In this document: positions 25,536-39,324 of the stretch, one piece after another
Layout of the letters: each line of letters opens with the position of its first letter
How positions within the stretch are numbered: position 1 is the first letter of the stretch
From: Bacillota bacterium
Lineage (GTDB): Bacteria > Bacillota > Syntrophomonadia > Syntrophomonadales > Syntrophomonadaceae
Direction: 5' to 3'
Length of the DNA stretch: 43,897 bases
Assembly (NCBI GenBank): GCA_029550685.1
Contig: JAKPGY010000173.1
Coordinates: forward strand, 1-43,897
Program-made: the position numbers and the translations under genes
The notes under the pieces: generated by a model
Seen by the model: the letters and a program-made list of their open reading frames with translations, nothing else
What the model was told of the DNA's origin: nothing
The model's database searches: none

Positions 25536-26021
25536 ATGCTGGCAATTCTACAAGAAGCTTTATTGGGAAGCCTGAGCAATGTTTTACAGATTGCCCTGAT
25601 TGTCATTCCCTTGATGATTTTTATTGAGATAATGAAAGACTTAAATTGGCTGAGTTATTTAACTGCAGTTCTGGCTCCGCTCACCCGTTGGATGAAACTT
25701 CCCCGGGAAGCCGGGCTGCCCTTGGTCGCTGGTTTGGTTTTTGGCATTTCTTATGGTGCTGGTATTATTATCCAGGCAGCCCGGGAGGGAACTCTGACCA
25801 ACAGTGATATATACATGATTAATCTTTTTCTGGTAATATGCCATTCAGTGTTTGAGGATACCATACTATTTGCCGCTATTGGTGCCATTTGGCTGCCGGT
25901 ACTTATTTACCGGCTGCTGCTGGCGGTGGTTGTATGTGCAGCCATAGCTCGCTTCTGGCCTGGTTTTCCAGAACATTTGTTCCACAAAAAGGCCAATGCC
26001 ACCCAAAGTGTGCTAAAATAG
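25536..26021 (+). CDS. Nucleoside-recognition (Gate) domain membrane protein, second of a pair
   Basis: A membrane protein of 161 residues, one Gate domain. Diagnostic phrases are VIPLMIFIEIMKDLNWL, LPREAGLPLVAGLVFGISYGAG and LVICHSVFEDTILFAAIG. The ATG at 25536 is preceded by AGGAGG at a spacing of six bases, so the longer GTG 25509 form is rejected. It probably forms a two-chain transporter with the protein at 24909-25340, in the manner of SpmA and SpmB. Context does not show the transported solute. pcrA follows 33 bases later. Confidence 0.78.
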   Translation: MLAILQEALLGSLSNVLQIALIVIPLMIFIEIMKDLNWLSYLTAVLAPLTRWMKLPREAGLPLVAGLVFGISYGAGIIIQAAREGTLTNSDIYMINLFLVICHSVFEDTILFAAIGAIWLPVLIYRLLLAVVVCAAIARFWPGFPEHLFHKKANATQSVLK

Positions 26022-26054
26022 AGAAGAATTAGCTAATGGAGAAGGCGAAGACTG

Positions 26055-30154
<4,100 letters not shown>

Positions 30155-30180
30155 TGGCTGTGAATACAGCCCGCGCCGTT

Positions 30181-30240
30181 TCATCGGCCGTTCCGGCTCT
30201 CCGGTGTTCGTTTCTCTGGAAACACTATTAATATTGCGAG
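30181..30240. repeat. R1 repeat fragment
   Basis: TCATCGGCCGTTCCGGC through ATTGCGAG matches the middle of R1 at 92-140, with an altered hairpin loop. It is fused directly to the truncated R2 end at 30241. Confidence 0.7.
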
Positions 30241-30775
30241 GAGCGAGCCGGCTAATACCCCTGTATCCCGGCTAACACTCCTGCCAAGCCATGGTTAGCG
30301 TAGACCGGCATAGAGATTGCCGCGTGCAATAACAGTATAGCTGCCTTTTGTACTGATGCGAGGGCAGTTTTCGCAACAATCGTCACCTGTAGAACAGGCC
30401 ACGATGAATGAAAACATCGCTTCACGGATTAAGCAGGCGTATTAGCCGGGCGAGTGACATACGACGAGCCGTTGCCACCCACGGCGAAACTGAGGGCTGC
30501 GAAGCGTAGCGAGAAACAGGATGTTTCGAGCAGCGAGGACTGAGTGCATGGATGCCGAATTCCGAGCGGTTCGCTTCGCACCGAAGTAAGCCGATGTGTT
30601 GCAGGCGAGGAGTCTTGGAGCGAGCCGGCTAATACCCGTGCATCCCGGCTAACGCTCCTACCAAGCCGTGGTTAGCGTAGACCGGCATAGAGATTGCCGC
30701 GCGCAATGACAGTATAACTGCCTTTTGTACTGACACGAGGGCAGTTTTCGCAGCAATTTTCACCTGTAGAACAGG
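30241..30775. repeat. R2 tandem array: 377-bp unit, about 1.4 copies
   Basis: Positions 30241-30398 and 30618-30775 match without gaps at roughly 90 percent, exactly 377 bases apart. The complete unit is the R2 core (30403-30634, copy B) plus a spacer of about 145 bases that contains a GCTAAC...GTTAGC hairpin and a CCTGT-AGA-ACAGG hairpin. The first copy has lost its core and begins at the core's right end (GAGCGAGCCGGCTAATA). No coding capacity. Confidence 0.88.
30403..30634. repeat. Structured interspersed repeat, family R2, copy B
   Basis: This 232-bp partner of copy A (7464-7696) has the same inverted ends TATTAGCCGG (30440-30449) and CCGGCTAATA (30625-30634). The internal hairpin series is also kept, including GAAACA-GGA-TGTTTC and CTTCG-CAC-CGAAG. 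Confidence 0.88.
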
Positions 30776-30875
30776 TGCGAAGGGTAAACCTACTGTCGAC
30801 TTCGACTCAGGTAAAAGGAGTATTTCGCAGCAATGACAATTTAGGTTTTCCTTTTTTCGGTGATGGCAGGTTATA

Positions 30876-30892
30876 GTTTTCATTCATCGTGG
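30876..30892. repeat. Inverted 17-bp copy of the R2 boundary
   Basis: GTTTTCATTCATCGTGG is the exact reverse complement of CCACGATGAATGAAAAC at 30399-30415, so the array between them has a matching inverted border on its right side. Confidence 0.85.
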
Positions 30893-30955
30893 TTTGCACC
30901 CCAGGTGGCATTGTATACATTCCAGCCCATCCTTTTCTTATCAGCATTAAAGGGG

Positions 30956-30961
30956 TATAAT
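30956..30961 (+). promoter_or_regulatory. Possible -10 element for the DUF554 gene
   Basis: A perfect TATAAT lies 35 bases before the start codon. The -35 candidate TTTTCT (30933-30938, 17-base spacer) is weak. Confidence 0.4.
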
Positions 30962-30995
30962 GCTGTCAATATGCAAGAATAGGTATGAATGAAAC

Positions 30996-31682
30996 ATGAC
31001 GGGAACGATCATCAATGCAGCTGCGATTATTGGAGCTGGTTTGCTTGGCTTAGCTTTGCGCAAAGGCATACCCGCTCACATTAGCCGGACCATGCAGGAT
31101 GGCCTGGGGCTGCTCATAATTATTATAGGTGTTCAGTATGGCTTGAAAGCCGATAACCTGGCGGTAATAGGCCTTAGCCTGGCATTCGGAGCAGCTATTG
31201 GTGAGTGGCGGAAGTGGGAGGCCCGTCTGGAGACTTGGGGAGAACAGCTGCAAAATCGCTTTGGCAATGGAAACAGCTCGTTTGTAAAGGGATTTGTATC
31301 GGCTACCCTGTTGTTTTGTGTAGGAGCCATGGCTGTAGTAGGGTCATTAGAAGATGGCTTGACCGGCAATTACCAAATACTTCTGGTTAAGTCCATGCTG
31401 GATGGCATTTTCTCCATGCTCTTTGCAGCCAGTATGGGGGCTGGGGTGCTGTTTTCAGCTATTCCAGTGTTAATCTATCAGGGAACTATAAGTTTGGGAG
31501 CAGGATTTATCAAACCCCTTCTCACGGATGTCATGCTCAATAATATTACGGCCCTGGGCGGGGTTTTAATTGCTGGTTTGGGCTTAAATATTCTGGGAGT
31601 AACCCGTATTAGAGTAGCTAACCTGTTACCTGGAATATTGCTGGTGCCTCTGATTACCCTTATTTTTCAAATATTGCCCTGA
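30996..31682 (+). CDS. DUF554 family membrane protein
   Basis: A 228-residue integral membrane protein with about six or seven helices. The start GTIINAAAIIGAGLLGLALRKG and the phrases IIIGVQYGLKADN and LLFCVGAMAVVGSLEDGL are typical of the DUF554 (YdfK/YqgA) family. Its function is unknown; a transport role is guessed from topology. The central VGSLEDG motif and the GLGLNILG phrase near the end are the conserved parts. It is monocistronic, with no strong Shine-Dalgarno. Confidence 0.88.
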   Translation: MTGTIINAAAIIGAGLLGLALRKGIPAHISRTMQDGLGLLIIIIGVQYGLKADNLAVIGLSLAFGAAIGEWRKWEARLETWGEQLQNRFGNGNSSFVKGFVSATLLFCVGAMAVVGSLEDGLTGNYQILLVKSMLDGIFSMLFAASMGAGVLFSAIPVLIYQGTISLGAGFIKPLLTDVMLNNITALGGVLIAGLGLNILGVTRIRVANLLPGILLVPLITLIFQILP

Positions 31683-31751
31683 GGTTAAAGGACGCAAATC
31701 TTTGTATTTCACCAGGATTACGTTGATATAAGCGGGATTGCAAGTTAGATC

Positions 31752-31779
31752 GTGTTAGAGTATACTTTTTTGCTATAAT
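31752..31779 (+). promoter_or_regulatory. Extended -10 promoter of gatCAB
   Basis: TGCTATAAT (31771-31779) gives an extended -10 with a perfect hexamer. A weak -35, GTGTTA (31752-31757), lies 16 bases before it. The gatC start is 43 bases downstream. Confidence 0.65.
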
Positions 31780-31821
31780 TATTGAAGTAAATTATTACAT
31801 GTGGCGAAGGAGGCCGTTTTA

Positions 31822-32106
31822 GTGGCTATTAGTGTAAAACAAGTTGAACAGGTTGCCTATTTAGCCCGGTTGGAATTGACTGAACCGGAAAAGCAATTAT
31901 TTGCCGAGCAATTGACGGCTATTCTGGAATATGCTGAGAAACTTAATGAAATTGATACTGAAAAGGTGGAGCCCCTTCACCATATTTTGCCCATATATAA
32001 TGTTTTACGTGAAGATGTAGTTCAGCCAGGACCGTCCCGGGAGGAGATTCTCAGCAACGCGCCTCTCGTGGAAGATGGACAGTACAAAGTACCCAGGATT
32101 ATCTAG
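31822..32106 (+). CDS. gatC: Asp-tRNA(Asn)/Glu-tRNA(Gln) amidotransferase subunit C
   Basis: Small subunit (94 residues) that holds GatA and GatB together. The sequence VEQVAYLARLELTEPEK and the C-terminal LREDVVQPG...LSNAPLVEDGQYKVPRI are typical. GTG 31822 is chosen because AAGGAGG ends nine bases upstream; the frame also opens at 31801 but that start precedes the ribosome site. It heads gatC-gatA-gatB, whose complex converts Glu-tRNA(Gln) to Gln-tRNA(Gln) using glutamine. Confidence 0.94.
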   Translation: MAISVKQVEQVAYLARLELTEPEKQLFAEQLTAILEYAEKLNEIDTEKVEPLHHILPIYNVLREDVVQPGPSREEILSNAPLVEDGQYKVPRII

Positions 32107-32118
32107 GGAGTGAGAGCA

Positions 32119-33576
32119 GTGGAATTGTATGAATTAACCTGTCATGAACTAAAAGAGAAGTTAGACCAGAAAGAAGTATCCAGCCGGGAAATTACCCAAT
32201 CCTTCCTTGAGCGTATTGATAAGGTAGAGGATCAGGTAAAAGCATTTGTTACTATTACCGGCGATTTGGCCCTGCAGCAAGCCGAACAATATGATGCAGG
32301 GGATGCTGTTCCAGGTCTGGGGGGTATACCCTATGGATTAAAAGATATTATCTGTACCAGAGGGATTCGTACCACTGCTTCCTCAAAGATGCTGGAAAAC
32401 TACGTTCCCTTCTATGATGCAATGGTAGCTGCCCGGCTGGCTGAGCATAAAGGAATATTGCTGGGAAAATTAAACCTGGACGAATTTGCCATGGGGTCTT
32501 CTACTGAACAGTCAGCCTTTTATCCTACCAGAAACCCCTGGGATTTGGAAAGAGTACCGGGAGGCTCGTCCGGAGGCTCGGCAGCAGCAGTAGCTGCTGG
32601 TGAAGTACCCTTTTCCCTGGGCACAGATTCAGGAGGTTCTATTCGCCAGCCGGCTGCCTTCTGTGGGGTGGTGGGACTGAAGCCAACTTACGGAAGGGTT
32701 TCCCGCTGGGGAGTTATGGCTTACGCCTCCTCTTTTGATCAGGTCGGGGTTATATCCCGGGATGTTGAAGACTGTGCTCTGGTATTAAATGTTATAGCCG
32801 GACATGACCCCCGTGATTCTACGTCGGTTGACCAGCCAGTACCTGATTATACCAGCTTCTTAACCTCTGACATTAAGGGACTGAAAATTGCTTATCCCCG
32901 GGAGTATTTTCAGCAGGGGGTAGACAGCGAGATACGCCAGCTAATCTTAAACGCACTCAAGCATTTTGAGCAACTGGGAGCAATTGTTGAGGAAGTATCT
33001 CTGCCCCACAGCGAATATGCTTTGCCGGCTTATTACTTGATTGCACCGGCTGAAGCCAGTGCTAATCTGGCTCGTTTTGACGGGGTCCGTTATGGATTGC
33101 GCGACCAGCAGGCTGAAAATGTGGTGGACATGTTCTCACGGAGCCGGGCAGCTGGTTTCGGCGCGGAAGTGAAGCGGCGGATTATGCTGGGAACCTATGC
33201 CCTTAGTTCCGGGTATTATGATGCCTACTATTTGAAAGCTTTAAAGGTGCGCCGCCTTATTGCTGATGATTTTGCTAAGGTATTTGCTGACCATGACCTG
33301 ATTATAGCACCGACTACTCCTACGGTAGCTTTCCGTATAGGAGAACAGACTGATGACTTGCTGACCCTGTATATGAATGATATATTAACTGTTCCTATAA
33401 ACATGGCCGGTCTTCCCGGGATGTCCATTCCCTGTGGGTTTATAGGTGGGATGCCGGTAGGAATGCAGATAGTTGGCAAACCTTTCGATGAAGGTACTAT
33501 ATTTAAGGCGGCTTATTCCTTCGAACAAGCCACTGATTATCATAAAGCCAGACCAACCCTGGGGGTGAGTAAATAA
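32119..33576 (+). CDS. gatA: Glutamyl-tRNA(Gln) amidotransferase subunit A
   Basis: Glutaminase subunit of the amidase-signature family that delivers ammonia to GatB. The Ser-cisSer-Lys triad is visible: Lys in YGLKDII (about 76) and the serines in [15 protein letters not shown] and [14 protein letters not shown] (about 146-180). The length of 485 residues is normal. GTG 32119 follows GGGAGTGA at good spacing; the frame also opens at 32110. Its stop overlaps gatB by one base. Confidence 0.96.
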   Translation: MELYELTCHELKEKLDQKEVSSREITQSFLERIDKVEDQVKAFVTITGDLALQQAEQYDAGDAVPGLGGIPYGLKDIICTRGIRTTASSKMLENYVPFYDAMVAARLAEHKGILLGKLNLDEFAMGSSTEQSAFYPTRNPWDLERVPGGSSGGSAAAVAAGEVPFSLGTDSGGSIRQPAAFCGVVGLKPTYGRVSRWGVMAYASSFDQVGVISRDVEDCALVLNVIAGHDPRDSTSVDQPVPDYTSFLTSDIKGLKIAYPREYFQQGVDSEIRQLILNALKHFEQLGAIVEEVSLPHSEYALPAYYLIAPAEASANLARFDGVRYGLRDQQAENVVDMFSRSRAAGFGAEVKRRIMLGTYALSSGYYDAYYLKALKVRRLIADDFAKVFADHDLIIAPTTPTVAFRIGEQTDDLLTLYMNDILTVPINMAGLPGMSIPCGFIGGMPVGMQIVGKPFDEGTIFKAAYSFEQATDYHKARPTLGVSK

Positions 33577-35024
33577 TGGATAGAGAATATGAAGTAGTGA
33601 TAGGCCTGGAAGTTCACGTTGAATTAAAGACGGCCACCAAGATATTCTGTTCTTGTTCAACCGCCTTCGGGGCTGAACCTAATACCCAGGTTTGCCCGGT
33701 CTGTTCTGGTTTCCCAGGTGCCCTGCCGGTTCTAAACCGGCAAGCGGTCGAATATGCTATAAGAACGGGATTGGCTTTGAATTGTGAAATTGCGGAAGTG
33801 TGTAAGTTTGATAGAAAAAACTATTTTTATCCTGATTTGCCCAATGCCTATCAGATTTCTCAATATGATCAGCCCATTTGTGCTAATGGATATCTCGATA
33901 TCCACGTAGATGGCAAACATAGCCGGATAGGCATTGTCAGAGCTCACTTGGAGGAAGATGCAGGTAAACTGGTTCATCAAGGTTCGATTACCACCACCAC
34001 TTCCTCACTGGTTAATCTGAACCGCTGTGGAGTGCCCCTTTTGGAGATAGTATCTGCACCAGACATGCGCAGCGGAGCCGAAGCTAGAGCCTACTTGGAA
34101 AAGCTGCGCTCTATTTGCCTGTTTGCGGGGGTATCTGACTGCAAGATGGAGGAAGGCTCCTTACGATGTGATGCCAATGTATCAGTGAGGCCCAAAGGCG
34201 CCACCAAGTTAGGGACGCGGGTGGAAATAAAAAATCTTAATTCCTTCCGTTCATTGGAAAGGGCCATCGAATATGAAGCCAAGCGTCAGATAGAAGCTCT
34301 TGAAGATGGGGAAGAATTGGTGCAGGAAACTCGTACCTGGGATGAAGAGAAACAGGTAACCCGTTCCATGCGCTCCAAGGAAGAAGCTCATGATTATCGC
34401 TATTTCCCGGACCCAGATTTACCACCTCTGCGTATTGACCGGGAGTGGGTAGAGCGAGTACGGTCGTCCCTGCCGGAAATGCCCGACCAGGCGCAGCAAC
34501 GCTTAAGCAGCACTTATGGTTTGTCGGACTATGATGCAACCTGGCTTACTTCTACCCCGCAAACTTTGGAATTCTTTGATCAGGCAGTACAATACTTTCC
34601 TGATGCCAAGGTAATTTCCAATTGGATGATGGGTGATTTCAGCCGCTTGTTAAACCAGCACAATATAGAAATAGCCGACAGCAAGGTGACCCCGCAGTAT
34701 CTGGCTGGTATGCTCCGGTTGATTGAAAAAGGAACCATCAGCGGCAAAATGGCTAAAGAAGTCTTCGAAGAAATCTTTTTCACCGGCAAATCACCGGAGG
34801 ATATCATTAAAGAAAAAGGTATGGAACAGATTTCAGATCAGGAGACCCTGCAGAAGATTATCGATGAAGTTGTAGCCAGCAATCCGAAAGTGGTTGAGGA
34901 TTACAAAAACGGCAAAGAAAAAGCCTTCGGATTCTTTGTGGGGCAGGTGATGAAGGCTACCCGGGGCCAGGCTAACCCTGCTCTGGTGAATTCCATACTA
35001 AAGGAACGCTTAATGAGGGAGTGA
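33576..35024 (+). CDS. gatB: Aspartyl/glutamyl-tRNA amidotransferase subunit B
   Basis: Kinase and transamidase subunit, 482 residues. [14 protein letters not shown] opens the protein. Four zinc-site cysteines appear as FCSCSTAF...CPVCSG (about 24-45). The family phrase [17 protein letters not shown] is near 190-206. The C-terminal YqeY-like tail (about 330-482) binds tRNA. It overlaps gatA by one base, and the Re-citrate synthase gene starts nine bases after its stop, so transcription probably continues into the central-metabolism genes. Confidence 0.96.
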   Translation: MDREYEVVIGLEVHVELKTATKIFCSCSTAFGAEPNTQVCPVCSGFPGALPVLNRQAVEYAIRTGLALNCEIAEVCKFDRKNYFYPDLPNAYQISQYDQPICANGYLDIHVDGKHSRIGIVRAHLEEDAGKLVHQGSITTTTSSLVNLNRCGVPLLEIVSAPDMRSGAEARAYLEKLRSICLFAGVSDCKMEEGSLRCDANVSVRPKGATKLGTRVEIKNLNSFRSLERAIEYEAKRQIEALEDGEELVQETRTWDEEKQVTRSMRSKEEAHDYRYFPDPDLPPLRIDREWVERVRSSLPEMPDQAQQRLSSTYGLSDYDATWLTSTPQTLEFFDQAVQYFPDAKVISNWMMGDFSRLLNQHNIEIADSKVTPQYLAGMLRLIEKGTISGKMAKEVFEEIFFTGKSPEDIIKEKGMEQISDQETLQKIIDEVVASNPKVVEDYKNGKEKAFGFFVGQVMKATRGQANPALVNSILKERLMRE

Positions 35025-35033
35025 GGAGAATAA

Positions 35034-36206
35034 GTGATATGGGATATGATGAATCAAGATTGGTTCCGGTATCCCGGAGCCAAGGTAAGAGTAGTTGATA
35101 CTACTTTACGGGATGGGGAGCAAACTGCCGGAGTCGTGTTCTCCAACGAGGAAAAAATTAAAATTGCTGAATATCTGGATCAAATAGGGGTGGACCAAAT
35201 TGAAGCCGGCATACCGGTAATGGGCGGTTTTGAAAAGGACTGCATCAAACAAATCGTAAACATGGGGCTTAAAGCCAGCATAATGGCCTGGAACCGGGCG
35301 GTTATTTCCGACATTAAAGAATCTCTGGAATGCGGTGTGGACGCAGTAGCTATATCCATTTCCACTTCAGATATTCATATCCAGCATAAACTGCAGACAA
35401 CCCGGGAAGATGTTTTGGTTCGCATGACCGATGCAGTTAAATTTGCCAAGGACCATAACCTGTATGTATCCGTTAATGCCGAGGACGCTTCGCGTTCTGA
35501 CATAGGATATCTTACCGAATTCGCTTTAGCAGCTAAACGGGCCGGAGCGGATCGACTGCGGTTCTGTGATACGGTGGGAACCTTGAATCCGATAACCACT
35601 TACCGCTACATCCGGACCTTGGTTGATGCAGTAGGACTGGATGTGGAGATGCACACCCATAATGATTTTGGGATGGCAACGGCCAACTCCTTGTCAGGTA
35701 TTTATGCCGGAGCCAGTTATGTAGGGGTAACGGTTAATGGTCTGGGTGAACGGGCGGGTAATGCCTGCCTTCAGGAAGTCATTATGGGAATGAAGTATAT
35801 CATGAAGCTGGACTGTAGTTATAATACTACCCTGTTCCGGGAAGTTGCCGAATATGTGGCCCAGGCCTCCGGACGTCCTTTGCCGGTCAGCAAGCCTATT
35901 GTAGGTTCCAACATCTTTGCCCATGAATCAGGAATACACGGTGACGGGGTACTTAAAAACCCGCTGACCTATGAGGTGTTTTCCCCGGAAGAAGTAGGTT
36001 TGGAACGGCAGATAGTTATTGGCAAGCATTCAGGTTCGGCAGCCATTCGCTCCAAATTTATCAATGAGTATGGACTGGACCTGCCTGATGAAATTATCCA
36101 GGAGGTTTTGAAACGGGCGCGCCAGATGTCTATAGACAAGAAACGTTCTTTGTTTGATAAGGAACTCATGGTTATATATGAAGAAATATTAAAGGAGAGT
36201 AAGTAA
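35034..36206 (+). CDS. Probable Re-citrate synthase (homocitrate synthase family)
   Basis: A DRE-TIM metallolyase of 390 residues, without the C-terminal LeuA regulatory domain. The motif VDTTLRDGEQTAGV (about 21-34), the metal-binding HTHNDFGMA (about 204-212) and GLGERAGNACLQEV (about 238-251) are all present. By sequence alone it would be called homocitrate synthase NifV. The next three genes encode an aconitase-type hydratase and isocitrate dehydrogenase, so the likely reaction is acetyl-CoA plus oxaloacetate to citrate. This is the activity shown for the homologous Re-citrate synthase of Clostridium kluyveri. No nif gene is present. It starts at GTG, six bases after GAGGAG. Confidence 0.8.
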   Translation: MIWDMMNQDWFRYPGAKVRVVDTTLRDGEQTAGVVFSNEEKIKIAEYLDQIGVDQIEAGIPVMGGFEKDCIKQIVNMGLKASIMAWNRAVISDIKESLECGVDAVAISISTSDIHIQHKLQTTREDVLVRMTDAVKFAKDHNLYVSVNAEDASRSDIGYLTEFALAAKRAGADRLRFCDTVGTLNPITTYRYIRTLVDAVGLDVEMHTHNDFGMATANSLSGIYAGASYVGVTVNGLGERAGNACLQEVIMGMKYIMKLDCSYNTTLFREVAEYVAQASGRPLPVSKPIVGSNIFAHESGIHGDGVLKNPLTYEVFSPEEVGLERQIVIGKHSGSAAIRSKFINEYGLDLPDEIIQEVLKRARQMSIDKKRSLFDKELMVIYEEILKESK

Positions 36207-36207
36207 A

Positions 36208-37464
36208 GTGGGGAAAACCATTGCCGAAAAAATATTGTCCAATAAAAGCGGATTGGATGTTAAAGCCAATGACATCGTAGTCGCTGATCTGGACTTTGTG
36301 ATGGGACAGGATGGCACTTCACCCTTAGCCATTAAGGCTTTCAAGGAAATGGGTGCCAGGCAGGTATTTGATCGCGCCCGGGTAGCCATGGTAATCGATC
36401 ATAGTGCCCCCAGTCCACTTCAGGGAGTATCTGAACTGCACCAGCAGATGCGGGCATTTGCTGATGAACAGGGTATTTGCTTTTATGACATCGGGGATGG
36501 GGTTTGCCACCAGCTGGTACCTGAACAGGGACATGTGGTACCCGGCGATTTGGTGATCGGGGCTGATTCCCACACCTGTACTTACGGTGCTATCAATGTA
36601 TTTTCCACCGGGGTAGGCTCCACCGATTTAGCAGCAGGTATTATCTCCGGAAAACTGTGGTTTAAAGTGCCGGAAACCTTTAAATTTGTGCTTAATGGGC
36701 ACTTACCACCCGGGGTATTTTCCAAAGACTTGATTTTATACCTTATCGGCGATGTTACTGCTGACGGGGCTACTTATATGGCCGCTGAATACGTGGGTCC
36801 GGCAATAGAAGATTTGTCGGTAGAAGCCCGCTTTACCATAAGCAATATGGCCATCGAAATGGGAGCCAAGTGCGGACTGATGGAAGCTGATGAAAAGACC
36901 ATTGCCTGGGTGAAGCAACACAGCAACCGTCCCTTTACAGCGGTTAGTGCTGACCCTGATGCAGTATATGCCCAGGTGAAGGAATATGATGTATCCAATC
37001 TGGAGCCCCAGGTGGCCAGTCCCCATACCGTTGACAATGTATCACCGGTATCAGATGTGGCTGGAATTCCTGTTCAGCAGGGAGTATTGGGGACCTGCAC
37101 CAATGGGCGCCTGGAAGACCTGCGCATTGCTGCCGGAATCCTAAAGGGACGCAAGATTGCCCGGGGGACCCGTCTGGTAGTAGCTCCAGCTTCCCGTTCC
37201 ATTTACCTGCAGGCTATTCGCGAAGGTCTGATTGAGATCTTTGTTGAAGCGGGAGCGGCTGTGGTTACTCCTGGCTGCGGGCCTTGTGTGGGTACGCACA
37301 ACGGTGTACCTTCTGATGGGGAAAATGTTATATCTACTGCCAATCGCAACTTTAAGGGACGCATGGGCAACAACAAGGCTTTTATATACCTGGCTTCCCC
37401 AGCAACCGTAGCTGCGTCTATGCTGACCGGTCGGATAACCGACCCCCGCGAGTATATCAATTAG
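36208..37464 (+). CDS. Aconitase/homoaconitase-type hydratase, large subunit
   Basis: Iron-sulfur hydratase subunit of 418 residues in the LeuC/HacA family. Cluster cysteines are in DSHTCTYGA (about 114-122) and PGCGPCVGTHNG (about 350-361); GTCTNGR (about 296) is the third conserved site. Stand-alone sequence comparison would suggest 3-isopropylmalate dehydratase. Its position between a citrate synthase homologue and isocitrate dehydrogenase indicates citrate-isocitrate isomerisation. It begins one base after the preceding stop (GTG, with AAGGAGAG upstream). Confidence 0.85.
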   Translation: MGKTIAEKILSNKSGLDVKANDIVVADLDFVMGQDGTSPLAIKAFKEMGARQVFDRARVAMVIDHSAPSPLQGVSELHQQMRAFADEQGICFYDIGDGVCHQLVPEQGHVVPGDLVIGADSHTCTYGAINVFSTGVGSTDLAAGIISGKLWFKVPETFKFVLNGHLPPGVFSKDLILYLIGDVTADGATYMAAEYVGPAIEDLSVEARFTISNMAIEMGAKCGLMEADEKTIAWVKQHSNRPFTAVSADPDAVYAQVKEYDVSNLEPQVASPHTVDNVSPVSDVAGIPVQQGVLGTCTNGRLEDLRIAAGILKGRKIARGTRLVVAPASRSIYLQAIREGLIEIFVEAGAAVVTPGCGPCVGTHNGVPSDGENVISTANRNFKGRMGNNKAFIYLASPATVAASMLTGRITDPREYIN

Positions 37465-37479
37465 GGTGGGAGGAACATC

Positions 37480-37980
37480 ATGAATCTAAAAGGTAAAGCG
37501 CACAAATTTGGCGATGATGTTAATACAGACTATATTATTTCCGGCCGTTACAAGTTCAAAACTCTGGATATGAAGGAATTGGCCAAGCATGTGATGGAAG
37601 ATCTGGATCCCGAATTCTACTCCAAAGTCAGCCCGGGAGATATGATAGTGGCCGGACGTAATTTTGGCTGCGGTTCATCGCGGGAGCAGGCTCCGCTGGC
37701 CATTATTAATGCCGATATCAGTGCGGTAGTGGCCAAGTCCTTTGCCCGCATTTTCTACCGCAACTGTATCAATACCGGACTGCCCTTAGTGGAATGTGAT
37801 ACTGATCAGATCGACAGCGGAGATGAACTAGATCTGGATCTGGAAAAAGGTGTTTTGCACAACATAACTAAGGGGATAGATATTCCTATTACACCACTAC
37901 CGAAAGTAATGCTGAAAATTCTGTCCGATGGAGGGCTGGTAGAGCATTTTAAAAAATACGGAACCTTTAATTTTGACTAA
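37480..37980 (+). CDS. Aconitase/homoaconitase-type hydratase, small subunit
   Basis: Swivelling subunit (166 residues) that completes the active site with the large subunit. [15 protein letters not shown] (about 9-23) and [14 protein letters not shown] (about 59-72) are the family signatures. The specificity loop reads YKFKT rather than the hydrophobic loop of LeuD, which fits a charged substrate such as citrate better than isopropylmalate. It lies 15 bases after the large subunit, with GGGAGG before the ATG. Confidence 0.86.
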   Translation: MNLKGKAHKFGDDVNTDYIISGRYKFKTLDMKELAKHVMEDLDPEFYSKVSPGDMIVAGRNFGCGSSREQAPLAIINADISAVVAKSFARIFYRNCINTGLPLVECDTDQIDSGDELDLDLEKGVLHNITKGIDIPITPLPKVMLKILSDGGLVEHFKKYGTFNFD

Positions 37981-38007
37981 TGAATGATGATAGGAGGAAA
38001 TCAACCG

Positions 38008-39273
38008 ATGCAGGGGGAGAAGATTACCGTAGTAAACGGCGTACTCAATGTGCCTGACAACCCGATTATTCCTTTTATAGAAGGGGATGGGACCGGGCCG
38101 GACATATGGAGAGCAGCTTCCCGGGTGTTGGATGCAGCAGTGACTAAAGCCTATCAAGGCCGGAGAAAGCTGGTTTGGAAAGAAGTACTAGCCGGGGAAA
38201 AGGCCTTTAACCAGACCGGTGAATGGCTGCCCCAGGAAACCCTGGATACTATTCGTGAATATATCATTGCCATAAAGGGCCCCTTAACCACTCCCGTCGG
38301 AGGAGGGATCAGGTCCCTGAATGTGGCCTTGCGGCAGGAATTGGATCTTTACACTTGCCTGCGGCCGGTACGCTATTTTCCAGGGGTACCCTCACCAGTT
38401 AAGCGTCCGGAACTAACGGATATGGTTATTTTCAGAGAGAATACCGAGGATATATATGCAGGTATCGAATATGCCAAGGATTCAGATGAGGTGCAGAAGC
38501 TAATCCGCTTTTTACAAGAAGAACTGGGAGTCAGCAAGATTCGTTTCCCGGAGACTTCCGGCATTGGTATTAAGCCGGTTTCACAAGAGGGTACCGAGAG
38601 GCTGGTGCGTGCCGCCATCCAATATGCTATAAACAACGGACGTAAAAGCGTAACACTGGTGCATAAAGGAAATATTATGAAATATACCGAAGGAGCATTC
38701 AAGCAGTGGGGTTATGAACTTGCGGAAAAAGAATTTGCTGATAAGGTATTTACCTGGGATCAATATGACCGGATTAAGGAGGAAAAGGGAAGCGCTGCTG
38801 CCGATGCTGCTCAGAAAGAAGCTGAAAACAGCGGTAAGATAATTATTAAAGATGCTATAGCTGATATCTTCCTGCAGCAAATTCTAACCCGTCCGGCTGA
38901 ATTTGATGTGATAGCTACCTTGAACCTAAATGGTGACTACATATCCGATGCCCTGGCAGCGCAAGTAGGAGGCATAGGTATAGCCCCGGGTGCCAATATC
39001 AATTATGAAACCGGTCATGCTATATTTGAAGCCACTCACGGGACCGCTCCCAAGTACGCCGGCTTGGATAAAGTAAATCCCTCTTCAGTTATTCTATCAG
39101 GAGAAATGATGCTCAGGCATTTAAACTGGCATGAGGCTGCTGATCTGATCATATCCTCTATGGAGAAGACTATTGCCAGCAAAGTTGTGACCTATGACTT
39201 TGCCCGCCTTATGGAAGGGGCCACCGAGGTGAAGTGTTCACAATTTGGCGACGCCCTGATTGCCAACATGTAG
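38008..39273 (+). CDS. icd: NADP-type isocitrate dehydrogenase
   Basis: Oxidatively decarboxylates isocitrate to 2-oxoglutarate. A chain of about 421 residues of the Escherichia coli Icd type. [13 protein letters not shown] opens the core. The substrate loop [17 protein letters not shown] carries the serine that is phosphorylated in enteric enzymes. [14 protein letters not shown] and the C-terminal [17 protein letters not shown] complete the site. ATG 38008 is preferred over 37984 because AGGAGG lies ten bases before it. This gene identifies the purpose of the upstream synthase and hydratase: a path to glutamate. Confidence 0.93.
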   Translation: MQGEKITVVNGVLNVPDNPIIPFIEGDGTGPDIWRAASRVLDAAVTKAYQGRRKLVWKEVLAGEKAFNQTGEWLPQETLDTIREYIIAIKGPLTTPVGGGIRSLNVALRQELDLYTCLRPVRYFPGVPSPVKRPELTDMVIFRENTEDIYAGIEYAKDSDEVQKLIRFLQEELGVSKIRFPETSGIGIKPVSQEGTERLVRAAIQYAINNGRKSVTLVHKGNIMKYTEGAFKQWGYELAEKEFADKVFTWDQYDRIKEEKGSAAADAAQKEAENSGKIIIKDAIADIFLQQILTRPAEFDVIATLNLNGDYISDALAAQVGGIGIAPGANINYETGHAIFEATHGTAPKYAGLDKVNPSSVILSGEMMLRHLNWHEAADLIISSMEKTIASKVVTYDFARLMEGATEVKCSQFGDALIANM

Positions 39274-39324
39274 GCTGGCTGAATGGGAGAGCCAACTGCA
39301 GTTTTAGGGGAGGGGATTGAAATT

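Noticed and set aside
30181-30892. CRISPR array
   Set aside because: Repeats are long (158-377 bp), few and unevenly spaced, with no short regular direct repeats and no cas genes.
35034-36206. NifV homocitrate synthase for nitrogenase cofactor
   Set aside because: No nif genes are nearby; isocitrate dehydrogenase and an aconitase-type hydratase follow directly.
36208-37980. LeuCD for leucine biosynthesis
   Set aside because: No leuA with regulatory domain and no leuB; the downstream dehydrogenase has isocitrate, not isopropylmalate, dehydrogenase signatures.
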